The notes beneath the pieces were generated by a model. That model saw nothing but the letters and a program-made list of their open reading frames with translations, searched no databases and was not told where the DNA came from. This document shows, in pieces, positions 7,250 to 15,746 of a DNA stretch of 17,457 nt; positions within the stretch are counted from its first letter, which is position 1; the number at the start of each line of letters is the position of its first letter. The stretch comes from CAZBWP01 sp964630265 (GTDB taxonomy: Bacteria; Pseudomonadota; Alphaproteobacteria; Rhodospirillales; Defluviicoccaceae): assembly GCA_964630265.1 (NCBI GenBank), contig CAZVRW010000070.1, forward strand, positions 1-17,457, in the 5' to 3' direction. The position numbers and the translations under genes are program-made.

Positions 7250-8352
7250 TGCGTGCCCTCCGCGACACTCTTCTTCAGTTCCGGCAGCGGCAGATAGGGA
7301 ACGACTCCCTGGCCAGTGCCCTTGTTGTCGATGATGACCTTCTGGGTGTTGCCCAGCACCTCCTGCATGCGCTCGAGATAAAGCCGGCGGGTGGTGACGT
7401 CGGGTCCCAACTTGTAGGCTTCGAAGACCGACGAGAACCGCTGGGCCTCGCCGTCCGCTTCGCGGATCATTTTTTCCCGATAGCCCGTGGCTTCCTGGAC
7501 CACCACATCGGCTTGGCCCTTGGCGCGTGGCACGATGTCGTTGCGATAGGCCTGCGCTTCGTTGACCGCGCGTTCCCGGTCCTGCCGAGCCCGCTGCACG
7601 TCGTTGAAGGCATCGATGACATCGCCGGGAGGGTCGACCTTCAGGGACTTGACGTCGACGATGGCGATACCCGAGTTGTAGCTGTCCAGGATGTTCTGCA
7701 GCAGGTCGCGGGTTCTCTGGTCCACTTCCTGACGGCGAATGGTCAAGGCGTCTTGCAGCGGCGTCTGCCCCATGATTTCACGAATGGCACTCTCCGCCGC
7801 CACCTGCACCGTCTGTTCCGGATCGCGGATGTTGAACTGGTAGGCGGCCACATCCTTGATGCGCCACTGCACCACGAAATCCACATCGATGATGTTCTCG
7901 TCGGAGGTCAGCATCAGGCTTTCCTGGGGAACGTCCCGGGTGCCGGTGCCTCGCGTCTGCTCGGTGGTGCCGCGGAAGCCGATGGTGATCTGGTTGGTCT
8001 TTTGCGTGTCGGTGATGATCACATCGCCGATCGGCGGCGGAAACCAGTAATTCAGGCCGGGAGCGGCGATCTTCACGTACTGTCCGAACAGCAACGCGAT
8101 GCCCTCTTCACCGGGCTGGACGCGATAAAAGCCGAATACCAACCATACGCCGACGATGCCGGCAATCAGCAGGGCGATACCGCGACCGCCACCGAAGTTG
8201 CCGGGCATGAAGCGCTTGAATCGGTCTTGCGTGCGCCGAATCATTTCCTCGACGTCGGGCGGCTGGGGGGCCGACGGACCACCGCCACCCCACGGGCCGC
8301 CGCCACCGCCGCCGCCGCTGCCCCAGGGACCGCCTTTCGGGTTCCAAGCCAT
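7246..8352 (-). CDS. hflK: HflK, SPFH-domain modulator of FtsH
   Basis: HflK is the partner of HflC in the FtsH-regulating membrane complex. The 368-residue product begins with the glycine- and tryptophan-rich cytoplasmic tail typical of HflK (GGPWGSGG and GGPWGGGG), has one membrane helix at about 58-76, and then the SPFH domain from YRVQPGEEGIALLFGQY through GLNYWFPPPIGDVIITD. The family-typical MLTSDENIIDVDFVVQWRI and AESAIREIMG are present, then a long coiled region ending with RLYLERMQEVLGNTQKVIID. ATG 8352 is preceded by AAGGAG about 11 nt upstream. It is the first gene of the minus-strand cluster and is divergent from mrp, with 181 nt between the two starts that must hold both promoters. 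Confidence 0.96.
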   Translation of the reverse strand: MAWNPKGGPWGSGGGGGGGPWGGGGPSAPQPPDVEEMIRRTQDRFKRFMPGNFGGGRGIALLIAGIVGVWLVFGFYRVQPGEEGIALLFGQYVKIAAPGLNYWFPPPIGDVIITDTQKTNQITIGFRGTTEQTRGTGTRDVPQESLMLTSDENIIDVDFVVQWRIKDVAAYQFNIRDPEQTVQVAAESAIREIMGQTPLQDALTIRRQEVDQRTRDLLQNILDSYNSGIAIVDVKSLKVDPPGDVIDAFNDVQRARQDRERAVNEAQAYRNDIVPRAKGQADVVVQEATGYREKMIREADGEAQRFSSVFEAYKLGPDVTTRRLYLERMQEVLGNTQKVIIDNKGTGQGVVPYLPLPELKKSVAEGTQ

Positions 8353-8533
8353 GCCTCGGGTTGCTCCTTTTCACATTGTTGCGTGGCCGGTCGCGCGACG
8401 CAGAGTAGCAAATGAACGCAGCGCCGACCTATATAACGGTTGACGATGATGTAAGGCTTGGCGCACGCGGGCGCAATCGCGAGCCGGCTGCGGATTGACC
8501 GAAACGAGTGACGCAAACAGGGAGCGGAGTTCA
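8353..8533. promoter_or_regulatory. Divergent intergenic region between hflK and mrp
   Basis: These 181 nt separate two divergent starts and must carry promoters in both directions. A TATATA lies near 8430-8435 and reads as a possible -10 box on either strand, and TTGACG near 8440 could be a -35 box on the plus strand. Neither pairs with a convincing partner at 16-18 bp. No operator or riboswitch structure was recognised. Confidence 0.4.
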
Positions 8534-9667
8534 ATGGCGGCAGTGACCGAACAGCAGATTCTGGGAGCGCTCGGGTGCATCGTCGATCCCGACCGGAAAC
8601 GCGACATCGTCAGCCTCGGCATGGTCAAAGGCTTGCAGGTCAAGGAAGGCCACGTGGTGTTCGCGATCGAGGTGGACGCGGAGCGCGGACCGAAGCTCGA
8701 ACCGCTGCGCGCCCAGGCCGAGAAGACGGTGCACGCCTTGCCCGGCGTGCTCACGGTCCAGGCGATGCTGACCGCCGAACGGCGGCCGGCCGGCCCGGCG
8801 CCGGCCGCCCGGCAGGCGCCGGCCGCGGCGCCGCAGCCGCAATCGTCGCCGCAGCGCGATCTGCTGCCGGACGTCCGCGCCATCGTCGCCGTCGCCTCCG
8901 GCAAGGGCGGCGTCGGCAAGTCGACCACCGCCGTCAATCTCGCGATCGCGCTGGCGACGCTCGGCCGGCGGACCGGGCTGCTCGATGCCGACATCTACGG
9001 CCCCTCCATGCGCCGCCTGCTCGGCATCGCCGGCAGTCCGGTATCCAGCGACGGTGTCAAGCTCGACCCCATGTCCAAATACGGCATCAAGGCCATGTCC
9101 ATGGCCTTCCTGGTGGAAGAGGAAACGCCCATCGTCTGGCGCGGTCCGATGGTGCAGTCGGCGCTGGAGCAGATGATGCGGGATGTCGCCTGGGGCGAAC
9201 TGGACGTTTTGATCGTCGACATGCCGCCCGGTACCGGCGACACCCAGCTGACGATGGCGCAGCGGGTGCCGCTGGCCGGCGCCGTCATCGTCTCCACCCC
9301 CCAGGACATCGCCCTGATCGACGCCCGCAAGGGCCTCAACATGTTTCGCAAGGTCGACGTGCCGGTGCTCGGGCTGATCGAGAACATGAGCTATTTTTGC
9401 TGCCCGAACTGCGGCCACCGCACCGAGATCTTCGGCCACGGCGGTGCCCGTCAGGAAGCCGAGCGGCTCGGCATGGAATTCCTCGGCGAGGTGCCACTGG
9501 ACATCGCCATCCGCGAGACGTCGGACAGCGGCACCCCGATCGTCGCGTTTGACCCCGACGGCGAGCATGCCCGCGCCTATCTGGAGATCGCCGCCCGCGT
9601 CTGGAAGCAGGTGGAGGCGAGCTTGAGCCGCCACGCCGAATCGGCGCCGAAGATCGTGATCCAGTAG
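8534..9667 (+). CDS. apbC: Mrp/ApbC-type iron-sulfur cluster carrier ATPase
   Basis: This P-loop ATPase of the Mrp/NBP35 family binds and transfers iron-sulfur clusters to apoproteins in the cytoplasm. The 377-residue product has an N-terminal DUF59/MIP18-like domain (about 1-80), a proline/alanine-rich linker (about 84-107), then the deviant Walker A SGKGGVGKST (122-131), LLDADIYGPS, the Walker B-like LIVDMPPGTGD, and the CPNC pair (Cys290 and Cys293) that holds the bridging cluster in the dimer. ATG 8534 is chosen because GGAGCGGAG lies just upstream and the conserved N-terminal domain begins there; the frame extends 13 codons further without family similarity. It is divergent from hflK and convergent with thyX. 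Confidence 0.95.
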   Translation: MAAVTEQQILGALGCIVDPDRKRDIVSLGMVKGLQVKEGHVVFAIEVDAERGPKLEPLRAQAEKTVHALPGVLTVQAMLTAERRPAGPAPAARQAPAAAPQPQSSPQRDLLPDVRAIVAVASGKGGVGKSTTAVNLAIALATLGRRTGLLDADIYGPSMRRLLGIAGSPVSSDGVKLDPMSKYGIKAMSMAFLVEEETPIVWRGPMVQSALEQMMRDVAWGELDVLIVDMPPGTGDTQLTMAQRVPLAGAVIVSTPQDIALIDARKGLNMFRKVDVPVLGLIENMSYFCCPNCGHRTEIFGHGGARQEAERLGMEFLGEVPLDIAIRETSDSGTPIVAFDPDGEHARAYLEIAARVWKQVEASLSRHAESAPKIVIQ

Positions 9668-9728
9668 GGACGGTGGGCAGCAGGGGACGGCGAACCGCTG
9701 CGGCTGGCGCGAAGGGGGTGTGGCGACC

Positions 9729-10673
9729 TCAACCCGCCGTCTCGCGGCCGAGGGCGGCCATCAGTTCGCGCCACTCGCGGGCACTCAGGCCGCTGTCAGC
9801 GGCCGGCACGTCCTCGCCCGCCAACAGCCGCTGCACCACGGCGAGCGCTGGCGCCGACAAATGGACGCCGCCCAGTCGGTAGTCGCGAAATGCCTGACTG
9901 GTGATCGGCACCCAGCGCTCGACGGTCTGCAGCATGACATCGGCATAGGCGCGAATCTCGGCCTGCGCATGCGGGTCGGCGCGTAGGCTGAGGAAGTGAA
10001 GGAGATTGTGCAGGTCGATCTTCCAGTACCACTGGGTGTAGGTGTTGAGCGTCAGGTTCATGCGCGCGAGTTCGCGCGCCAGCCCCGTCCGGTCGGGGTC
10101 GATGCGGGTGCCCGTCCGGTCCTCGTTCAGCATCTCCTCATAGTGCGCGTAGCAGCGCTCGGCGTCGCCGCGCAGCATCTCCAGCACTCGCTCCGCCTCC
10201 GCGCCCGCGAGCACGTCGCCGCGGCCCTGCCGGTTGCTCTGCGACTGGGCGGCGAGCTGATCGGCGGCCGGGATGTAGTATTCCTTGTCGAGGATCGAAT
10301 AGCGGGCAGAATACTCGTTGACGTTGGCGGTGCGATGGCGAATCCACTGCCGCGCCGCGAAAATCGGCAGCTTCACGTGATATTTGATCTCGCACATCTC
10401 GAATGGCGTGGTGTGCCGGTGCCGCATCAGATAGCGGATCAGTCCGGCGTCGTCCTGCACTTGGCGGGTCCCCGTGCCGTAGGAGACCCGGGCCGCCTGG
10501 ACGATTGCGGCATCGTCGCCCATGTAATCGACGACGCGGATGAAACCGTGGTCGAGCACGGGGAGCGCCTCATAGAGCAGCACCTCCAGCGCTGGCACGG
10601 TGGCGCGCTGCGTCTCGAACCGCTGCTCCCGCTGCGCGGCGATCGCCGCCCGTTGCTCCGCTGTCAGTTCCAT
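9729..10673 (-). CDS. thyX: Flavin-dependent thymidylate synthase ThyX
   Basis: ThyX makes dTMP from dUMP with methylenetetrahydrofolate and FAD/NADPH, replacing ThyA. The 314-residue product contains the ThyX signature at 112-126, RHRTANVNEYSARYS, matching RHRxxSxNExSxRY with T-A-N-V in place of the usual first variable residues. Nearby are AARVSYGTGTR (60-70) and LMRHRHTTPFEMCEIKYHVKLP (82-103), which contributes to FAD and dUMP binding. ATG 10673 has GAGGAA four nt upstream; the frame extends 39 codons further upstream but without family similarity. Its stop lies 61 nt from the end of mrp in convergent orientation. Whether the genome also encodes ThyA cannot be judged. Confidence 0.96.
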   Translation of the reverse strand: MELTAEQRAAIAAQREQRFETQRATVPALEVLLYEALPVLDHGFIRVVDYMGDDAAIVQAARVSYGTGTRQVQDDAGLIRYLMRHRHTTPFEMCEIKYHVKLPIFAARQWIRHRTANVNEYSARYSILDKEYYIPAADQLAAQSQSNRQGRGDVLAGAEAERVLEMLRGDAERCYAHYEEMLNEDRTGTRIDPDRTGLARELARMNLTLNTYTQWYWKIDLHNLLHFLSLRADPHAQAEIRAYADVMLQTVERWVPITSQAFRDYRLGGVHLSAPALAVVQRLLAGEDVPAADSGLSAREWRELMAALGRETAG

Positions 10674-10780
10674 CCCATTCCTCGCTGCCGCCGTCGGTAG
10701 TCGCCGGCGATCAAAGCAGCCTGCGCCCGGCGCGTCCAGACGGCGCGTCCAGAACCTGGCGATCCGGGGCACTGCCGGCC

Positions 10781-10810
10781 TTGCCCCCACCGCCGCCCAG
10801 TGACTATATT
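10781..10810 (+). promoter_or_regulatory. Probable promoter of ssrA
   Basis: TTGCCC (10781-10786) and TATATT (10805-10810) are separated by 18 bp and face the ssrA gene. A start about 7 nt later falls at the GNRA hairpin that opens the acceptor piece. This is a sequence match to a sigma-70-type promoter only. Confidence 0.5.
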
Positions 10811-10896
10811 CGAAGCGTCGGGTAACCGACTATGGCGATAAACGCTGCACGGAATAAGCGTAGCGGACCCGGGGGCAGTACCCGGCGCCTCCACCA

Positions 10897-10937
10897 ATCT
10901 CCCGACGACCGGCGTCGTGCCGGTCGACGGTGCCGAC
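10897..10937 (+). other. Intervening segment removed from the permuted pre-tmRNA
   Basis: This 41-nt segment lies between the CCA end of the acceptor piece and the first G of the coding piece. It folds into a seven-pair hairpin, GACCGGC-GTCGT-GCCGGTC, and caps the acceptor stem in the precursor. In permuted tmRNAs this loop is cut out by tRNA-processing enzymes; the CCA is encoded. Confidence 0.8.
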
Positions 10938-11022
10938 GGGGGCGAAACAGGATCGACGCGCGTGGTAAAGGTGTGGTTTTCGCCCGGCATGGTACCGCCG
11001 TTATCGGGCCAAACACACAAAT

Positions 11023-11058
11023 GCCAATGACAATGAGGCATTTGCTCTCGCCGCATAA
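11023..11058 (+). other. ssrA tag-peptide reading frame (ANDNEAFALAA)
   Basis: Eleven codons from GCC 11023 to TAA 11056-11058 encode ANDNEAFALAA. The N-terminal ANDN is the usual SspB-recognised start of alphaproteobacterial tags, and the C-terminal LAA is the ClpX degron. With the charged alanine added first, the full tag would be AANDNEAFALAA. GCC as the resume codon is inferred by analogy. Confidence 0.88.
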
Positions 11059-11108
11059 GGCTTGAGCGGGGTTTCGGGAGGCACCTGGCAACAGAAGCCT
11101 CCCACTAA

Positions 11109-11127
11109 CTCCGGAACCGCACCGGAG
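11109..11127 (+). terminator. Weak hairpin after ssrA
   Basis: CTCCGG-AACCGCA-CCGGAG forms a six-pair stem directly after the tmRNA coding piece and before sspB. No U-run follows, so it may be a weak terminator or a processing boundary. Confidence 0.35.
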
Positions 11128-11164
11128 GGGAGCGCAGATCGTCCTGAGGGGAGCGCACAACGTC
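11125..11164. repeat. Tandem 19-nt repeat carrying the sspB ribosome site
   Basis: GAGGGGAGCGCAGATCGTC (11125-11143) is followed after two bases by GAGGGGAGCGCACAACGTC (11146-11164), 17 of 19 identical. The second copy ends immediately before the sspB ATG and its GAGGGGAG is the only Shine-Dalgarno candidate. Confidence 0.85.
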
Positions 11165-11662
11165 ATGTCCGAGCCGTTGCTGCCGTATGACCAGTGGATC
11201 GATGGGGCACTCCGCGGCGTCATCCACAAGGCCGTTGCCGAAGCAGCGGAGAACGGCCTTCCCGGCGACCACCATTTCTATGTCACATTCCGCACCACCG
11301 CCGACGGCGTCGAGATCGCCCCGGCCCTGCGCGCCGCCCACCCGGAGCAGATGACCATCGTGCTCCAGCACCAGTTCCGCGACCTCAAGGTGGACGACGA
11401 CGCACTGAGCGTCACCTTGCGCTTCAAGGGGCGCTCGGAACGGCTCCGCGTGCCGTTCGCCGCGATCATCGCGTTTGCCGATCCGTCGGTGAATTTCGGC
11501 CTGCAGTTCAAGCTGCTGTCCTCGGCCGACGACGAGGAGCCGGGGGCACTCGCCGACCGGCCGGAGGCCGCGGCCAACGGCGCGGGCGAGACCGACGGCG
11601 ACGACGAGACCGAGGCCGCTTCGGGCCAGGTGATCGCCCTCGACACGTTCCGCAAAAAGTAA
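11165..11662 (+). CDS. sspB: SspB, ClpX adaptor for ssrA-tagged proteins (alphaproteobacterial type)
   Basis: SspB binds the ssrA tag and tethers tagged proteins to ClpXP. The 165-residue product starts YDQWIDGALRGVIHKAV, then GDHHFYVTFRTTADGVEIAPALRAAHPEQMTIVLQHQFRDLKVDDDALSVTLRF reduced to its landmarks: FYVTF, the tag-groove region MTIVLQHQF, and the LRVPFAAIIAFADPSVNFGLQF strand. A long acidic, alanine-rich linker (about 122-155) leads to the C-terminal VIALDTFRKK, which matches the ClpX-binding tail of SspB. The start is ATG 11165, preceded by GAGGGGAG in the repeat described above. It is immediately downstream of ssrA and 68 nt upstream of the fumarase gene, with which it is probably co-transcribed. 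Confidence 0.93.
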   Translation: MSEPLLPYDQWIDGALRGVIHKAVAEAAENGLPGDHHFYVTFRTTADGVEIAPALRAAHPEQMTIVLQHQFRDLKVDDDALSVTLRFKGRSERLRVPFAAIIAFADPSVNFGLQFKLLSSADDEEPGALADRPEAAANGAGETDGDDETEAASGQVIALDTFRKK

Positions 11663-11730
11663 ACAATGGTCACCGCGCCGCCGCCGGCGGCCGGAGACAG
11701 AGCGAGAGAGACCCCTGGGGAGATGGGAGC

Positions 11731-13359
<1,629 letters not shown>

Positions 13360-13440
13360 GAGGTTGTGAAAGAATGCCCGCGAAGCCCGTTATCGCCGGA
13401 ATTTTCCTCGTGTTTTCAAAGGGCGTTTTTTCGCAACCTC
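13360..13440 (+). other. Long RNA hairpin immediately after the fumarase stop
   Basis: GAGGTTGTGAAAGAATGCCC (13360-13379) pairs with GGGCGTTTTTTCGCAACCTC (13421-13440). All 20 positions pair in plus-strand RNA; the three that are not Watson-Crick (13367, 13372, 13375) are G-U pairs. The 41-nt loop has no further strong fold. It begins at the base after TGA and ends 24 nt before the next start. The T-run lies inside the right arm, so this is not a textbook terminator, though it could protect or end the fumarase mRNA. Confidence 0.7.
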
Positions 13441-13464
13441 GATTGGTTCACAGGCTCTGAGCCG

Positions 13465-14133
13465 ATGGCGGACGGTCCCACCGGCCCGCCAGACCTGCTG
13501 GTCGACGGGCCGGACGACGCCGCCATCACCATCGCGCTCGCCCACGGCGCCGGAGCACCGATGGACGCCGACTTCATGGCATTTTTCGCCGACGCCTTGG
13601 CGGCGCGAGGGCATCGGGTCGTCCGCTTCGAGTTCCCCTACATGGCGAAACGGCGAGGGGACGGGAAACGCCGGCCGCCCGACCGTCCCGAGGTCTTGCT
13701 GGCCGCCTGGCGGGCGGTGATCGATGACCTGGACGCAGAGGTCGGCCGGGCGCGGCTGGTGATCGGCGGCAAATCCATGGGCGGGCGGATCGCCAGCATG
13801 ATCGCCGACGAGGCGGGCGTACGGGGACTCGTCGTCCTCGGCTATCCGTTCCACGCCCAGGGCAAGCCGGAGGCGCTGCGCGTCGCCCACCTGGAGCACC
13901 TGAACACGCCGACGCTGATCCTGCAGGGCACCCGCGACGCTCTCGGCAACCGAGCCGCGGTGGAGGCAATGGTGGCTGCGGGGCGGCTTTCGCCTGAGAT
14001 CCGGCTGCACTGGCTGGAGGACGGCGACCACAGCTTCGGCCCGCGCGGCGCCTCGGGCCGCACCCGCACCCAGAATTGGGCGGAAGCCGCAACAACGTTC
14101 GTGGACTTCGTGGAGGGGCTGGGCAGGACTTGA
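13465..14133 (+). CDS. Alpha/beta hydrolase, TEX30/KANL3-like family
   Basis: The 222-residue product fits the small alpha/beta hydrolases of the TEX30/KANL3-like (dienelactone-hydrolase-related) group. Seen in order: LAHGAGAPMD with the oxyanion-type HGAG (27-30), the strand VVRFEFPYMAKRR, the nucleophile elbow GGKSMGGR with Ser104, PTLILQGTRDALG with Asp158, and EDGDHSFGPR with His189, giving a complete Ser-Asp-His triad. There is no signal peptide, so a cytoplasmic location is likely. The substrate is unknown. ATG 13465 is chosen because the conserved region begins just after it; the frame opens upstream to 13366 but that stretch lies in the hairpin after the fumarase gene. The ribosome site is weak. 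Confidence 0.85.
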   Translation: MADGPTGPPDLLVDGPDDAAITIALAHGAGAPMDADFMAFFADALAARGHRVVRFEFPYMAKRRGDGKRRPPDRPEVLLAAWRAVIDDLDAEVGRARLVIGGKSMGGRIASMIADEAGVRGLVVLGYPFHAQGKPEALRVAHLEHLNTPTLILQGTRDALGNRAAVEAMVAAGRLSPEIRLHWLEDGDHSFGPRGASGRTRTQNWAEAATTFVDFVEGLGRT

Positions 14134-14338
14134 AGATCTTGACGCACGGCTGACGCGGGGTTGGCGACGCGGCAGCGGGCTTTGATTGGCATTGGACACC
14201 TCCAATGACCCTGCCCCCCCCCTGCGTGTCGCCGCCGGGGCGCGCCGCGATCCGAAAAATTCATGATCTGGCGGGAAAAGGATGGAGCTTTGCCAGTTAT
14301 CCTAGCCAGTTATCCGTGCCACCTATCAATGACTTAAG
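14134..14338. other. Intergenic transition to lower GC, with repeats
   Basis: No gene is seen in these 205 nt. The stretch holds CATTGG-ACACCT-CCAATG (14190-14207), a run of nine C at 14214-14222, and from about 14260 the base composition drops toward that of the acyltransferase gene. The direct repeat at 14292-14315 is listed separately. Confidence 0.6.
14292..14315. repeat. Direct repeat GCCAGTTATCC, two copies upstream of the acyltransferase gene
   Basis: GCCAGTTATCC at 14292-14302 and 14305-14315 are identical, with TA between them (13-bp period). The pair ends 23 nt before the acyltransferase ATG, a suitable place for an operator, but no regulator is nearby. Confidence 0.75.
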
Positions 14339-15529
14339 ATGCTGGACATGCTGGATGGGGAAGCCATCGTGGATGGCGATGACAACTACGTTGAAACACG
14401 CAAAAACAAGGACGTGCATACATTGGACCGCGTATTTTTCATGGATAGCGCCAGAAGCATTCTCATGTCCCTCGGTGTCGTCCTGCATACGGCGAACATA
14501 TATTCGCTCGACGGCTCCTGGATCATCTCTGATGAGTCACAGCACAAAGTGTTTGGCTTCGTCTCCGAATTTATACATGCATTTCGGATGCCGGCGTTTT
14601 TTTTGATCTCCGGATATTTTTGTGCCATGACAATAAAGCGATATGGAGTCCCGCGCTTCCTGCAGACACGAGGCGTGCGTATTGCGGTCCCCCTGCTGTG
14701 CGCGGGAGTTTTTCTAAATCTACCCCAAACCATTTTGACCAACAGCCTTGGATATACCCAGTACGACATAGGTTCAATTGGTTTTTTTCTAGACGGACAA
14801 TGGGTCTATCATCTTTGGTTTCTGCTGAATGTCATATTTTACTATCTTGGCGTGAGCTTGATCTACAGCGCAACGACCGGTACCAATTTTGCCTTCGATT
14901 CACCTGGCAGCTTTTTGAATAATAGAATCTTCAGCAGCGGTTATGCGCGCTGCGCTTTCTTCTATGCGCTCTTTTTCTTATTGTTTATTTCAATACAGGC
15001 CATGGCGCACGTATTCCCAGCACTTTACCGCCAAATCTGGTTTTTGGGGAGTATTTATGGACTAGCTTATTATTTTCTATTCTTTCTCGCGGGCCTCGCG
15101 CTTTTCGTCGTCCCGAACTTCCTTGCGGACTTCGTATCAAAGGGCTGGATAATTTGGCTGTTTGCCGTCTGCCTCTATCTCGTCGCGGGCGTGATTGGTG
15201 ATGAACGTTCTATTATTGCGCGCACATTGGATAGTATCCAATTCATAGGCCTCACGTTCGCCTTGGTCTATTCAGTGCTCGCGCTTTTTCGGGCCATTTT
15301 TGACCGCCCGTCGCCACGATGGGGGTATTTGGCAAACGCGTCGTATAGTATCTACCTTTTCCACCACCCGATTGTCATAGCATTCGGTATCGCTCTCTTG
15401 TCATGGGAAGCCCATCCAGGCATCAAGTTCATCATCGTCGCCAGCGCTGCATTCTTCTTCTCGCTAGCAATTCATGAATTAGTCATACGGCGTTTTCGAA
15501 TCCCCTCTCTCATGTTTAATGGCAAGTAA
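14339..15529 (+). CDS. Acyltransferase family 3 membrane protein, OpgC-like
   Basis: The 396-residue integral membrane protein belongs to acyltransferase family 3, which transfers acetyl or succinyl groups to exported or surface glycans. The N-terminal signature runs LDRVFFMDSARSILMSLGVVLH (Asp36, Arg39, conserved His50), then FIHAFRMPAFFLISGYFC (79-95), resembling OpgC/MdoC, which succinylates periplasmic glucans. Many hydrophobic helices follow (roughly ten in all), with ASYSIYLFHHPIVIAFGI near the C-terminus, another family hallmark. The glycan substrate is unknown. GC is far below its neighbours: one 60-nt line inside it (from 14701) has 27 G/C, against 44 in one from 13741. Codons such as TTA, ATA and TTT are frequent, so recent acquisition is likely. 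ATG 14339 is tentative; ATG 14348 is possible. Confidence 0.9.
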   Translation: MLDMLDGEAIVDGDDNYVETRKNKDVHTLDRVFFMDSARSILMSLGVVLHTANIYSLDGSWIISDESQHKVFGFVSEFIHAFRMPAFFLISGYFCAMTIKRYGVPRFLQTRGVRIAVPLLCAGVFLNLPQTILTNSLGYTQYDIGSIGFFLDGQWVYHLWFLLNVIFYYLGVSLIYSATTGTNFAFDSPGSFLNNRIFSSGYARCAFFYALFFLLFISIQAMAHVFPALYRQIWFLGSIYGLAYYFLFFLAGLALFVVPNFLADFVSKGWIIWLFAVCLYLVAGVIGDERSIIARTLDSIQFIGLTFALVYSVLALFRAIFDRPSPRWGYLANASYSIYLFHHPIVIAFGIALLSWEAHPGIKFIIVASAAFFFSLAIHELVIRRFRIPSLMFNGK

Positions 15530-15746
15530 ACTCGGCTCCTCGAACATGAAATGGATGAACGTCGCAGGGTGAACGCGCGGCTCAAACATCGCCGGCTGCG
15601 GCGAACGCCGTGGTCGATCGCAATTCACCCGATCACCCGGCCCCCACCGGGGACATAGTCCGCGGAAATGTGGGTGTGGGCGGTCGCGGGACAGGCATTG
15701 CTCGGGAGAGGCATGGATATTGCCGGCATCCTTCCGGGGCGGGAGC
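15530..15746. other. Intergenic region between convergent genes
   Basis: These 217 nt separate the 3' ends of the acyltransferase and peroxidase genes. GC returns to the high chromosomal level. I see no convincing gene, terminator with a T-run, or attachment site. Confidence 0.5.

Larger units (their letters stand above)
10817..11104 (+). ncRNA. ssrA: tmRNA, circularly permuted two-piece ssrA
   Basis: tmRNA rescues stalled ribosomes and tags their products for proteolysis. The order is permuted, as in alphaproteobacteria. The acceptor piece comes first (10817-10896): a GTCGG-GTAA-CCGAC hairpin, a T-arm CCGGG-GGCAGTA-CCCGG (10869-10885), then CGCCTCC-A-CCA. A 41-nt intervening segment (10897-10937) carries hairpin GACCGGC/GCCGGTC. 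The coding piece starts at GGGGGCGAAACAGGATCGAC (10938). GGGGGCG and CGCCTCC form a seven-pair acceptor stem with G-U at the third pair, the alanine identity element. The tag frame GCC...TAA (11023-11058) encodes ANDNEAFALAA, with its stop in the loop of a GCTC/GAGC-GCC/GGC helix. A GGGAGGC/GCCTCCC stem closes the 3' end (11076-11103). Outer ends are approximate. Confidence 0.93.

Noticed and set aside
10862..10896. A tRNA-like T-arm and CCA end that might be taken for a tRNA gene
   Set aside because: There is no anticodon arm; the segment is the acceptor end of the permuted tmRNA and pairs with 10938-10944.
11194..11730. N-terminal extension of the fumarase frame over sspB
   Set aside because: The extension is arginine-rich and overlaps a recognisable sspB in another frame; fumarase length and a ribosome site fit ATG 11731.
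13366..13464. Upstream extension of the alpha/beta hydrolase
   Set aside because: These 33 codons run through the post-fumarase hairpin and show no similarity to the family; ATG 13465 fits better.
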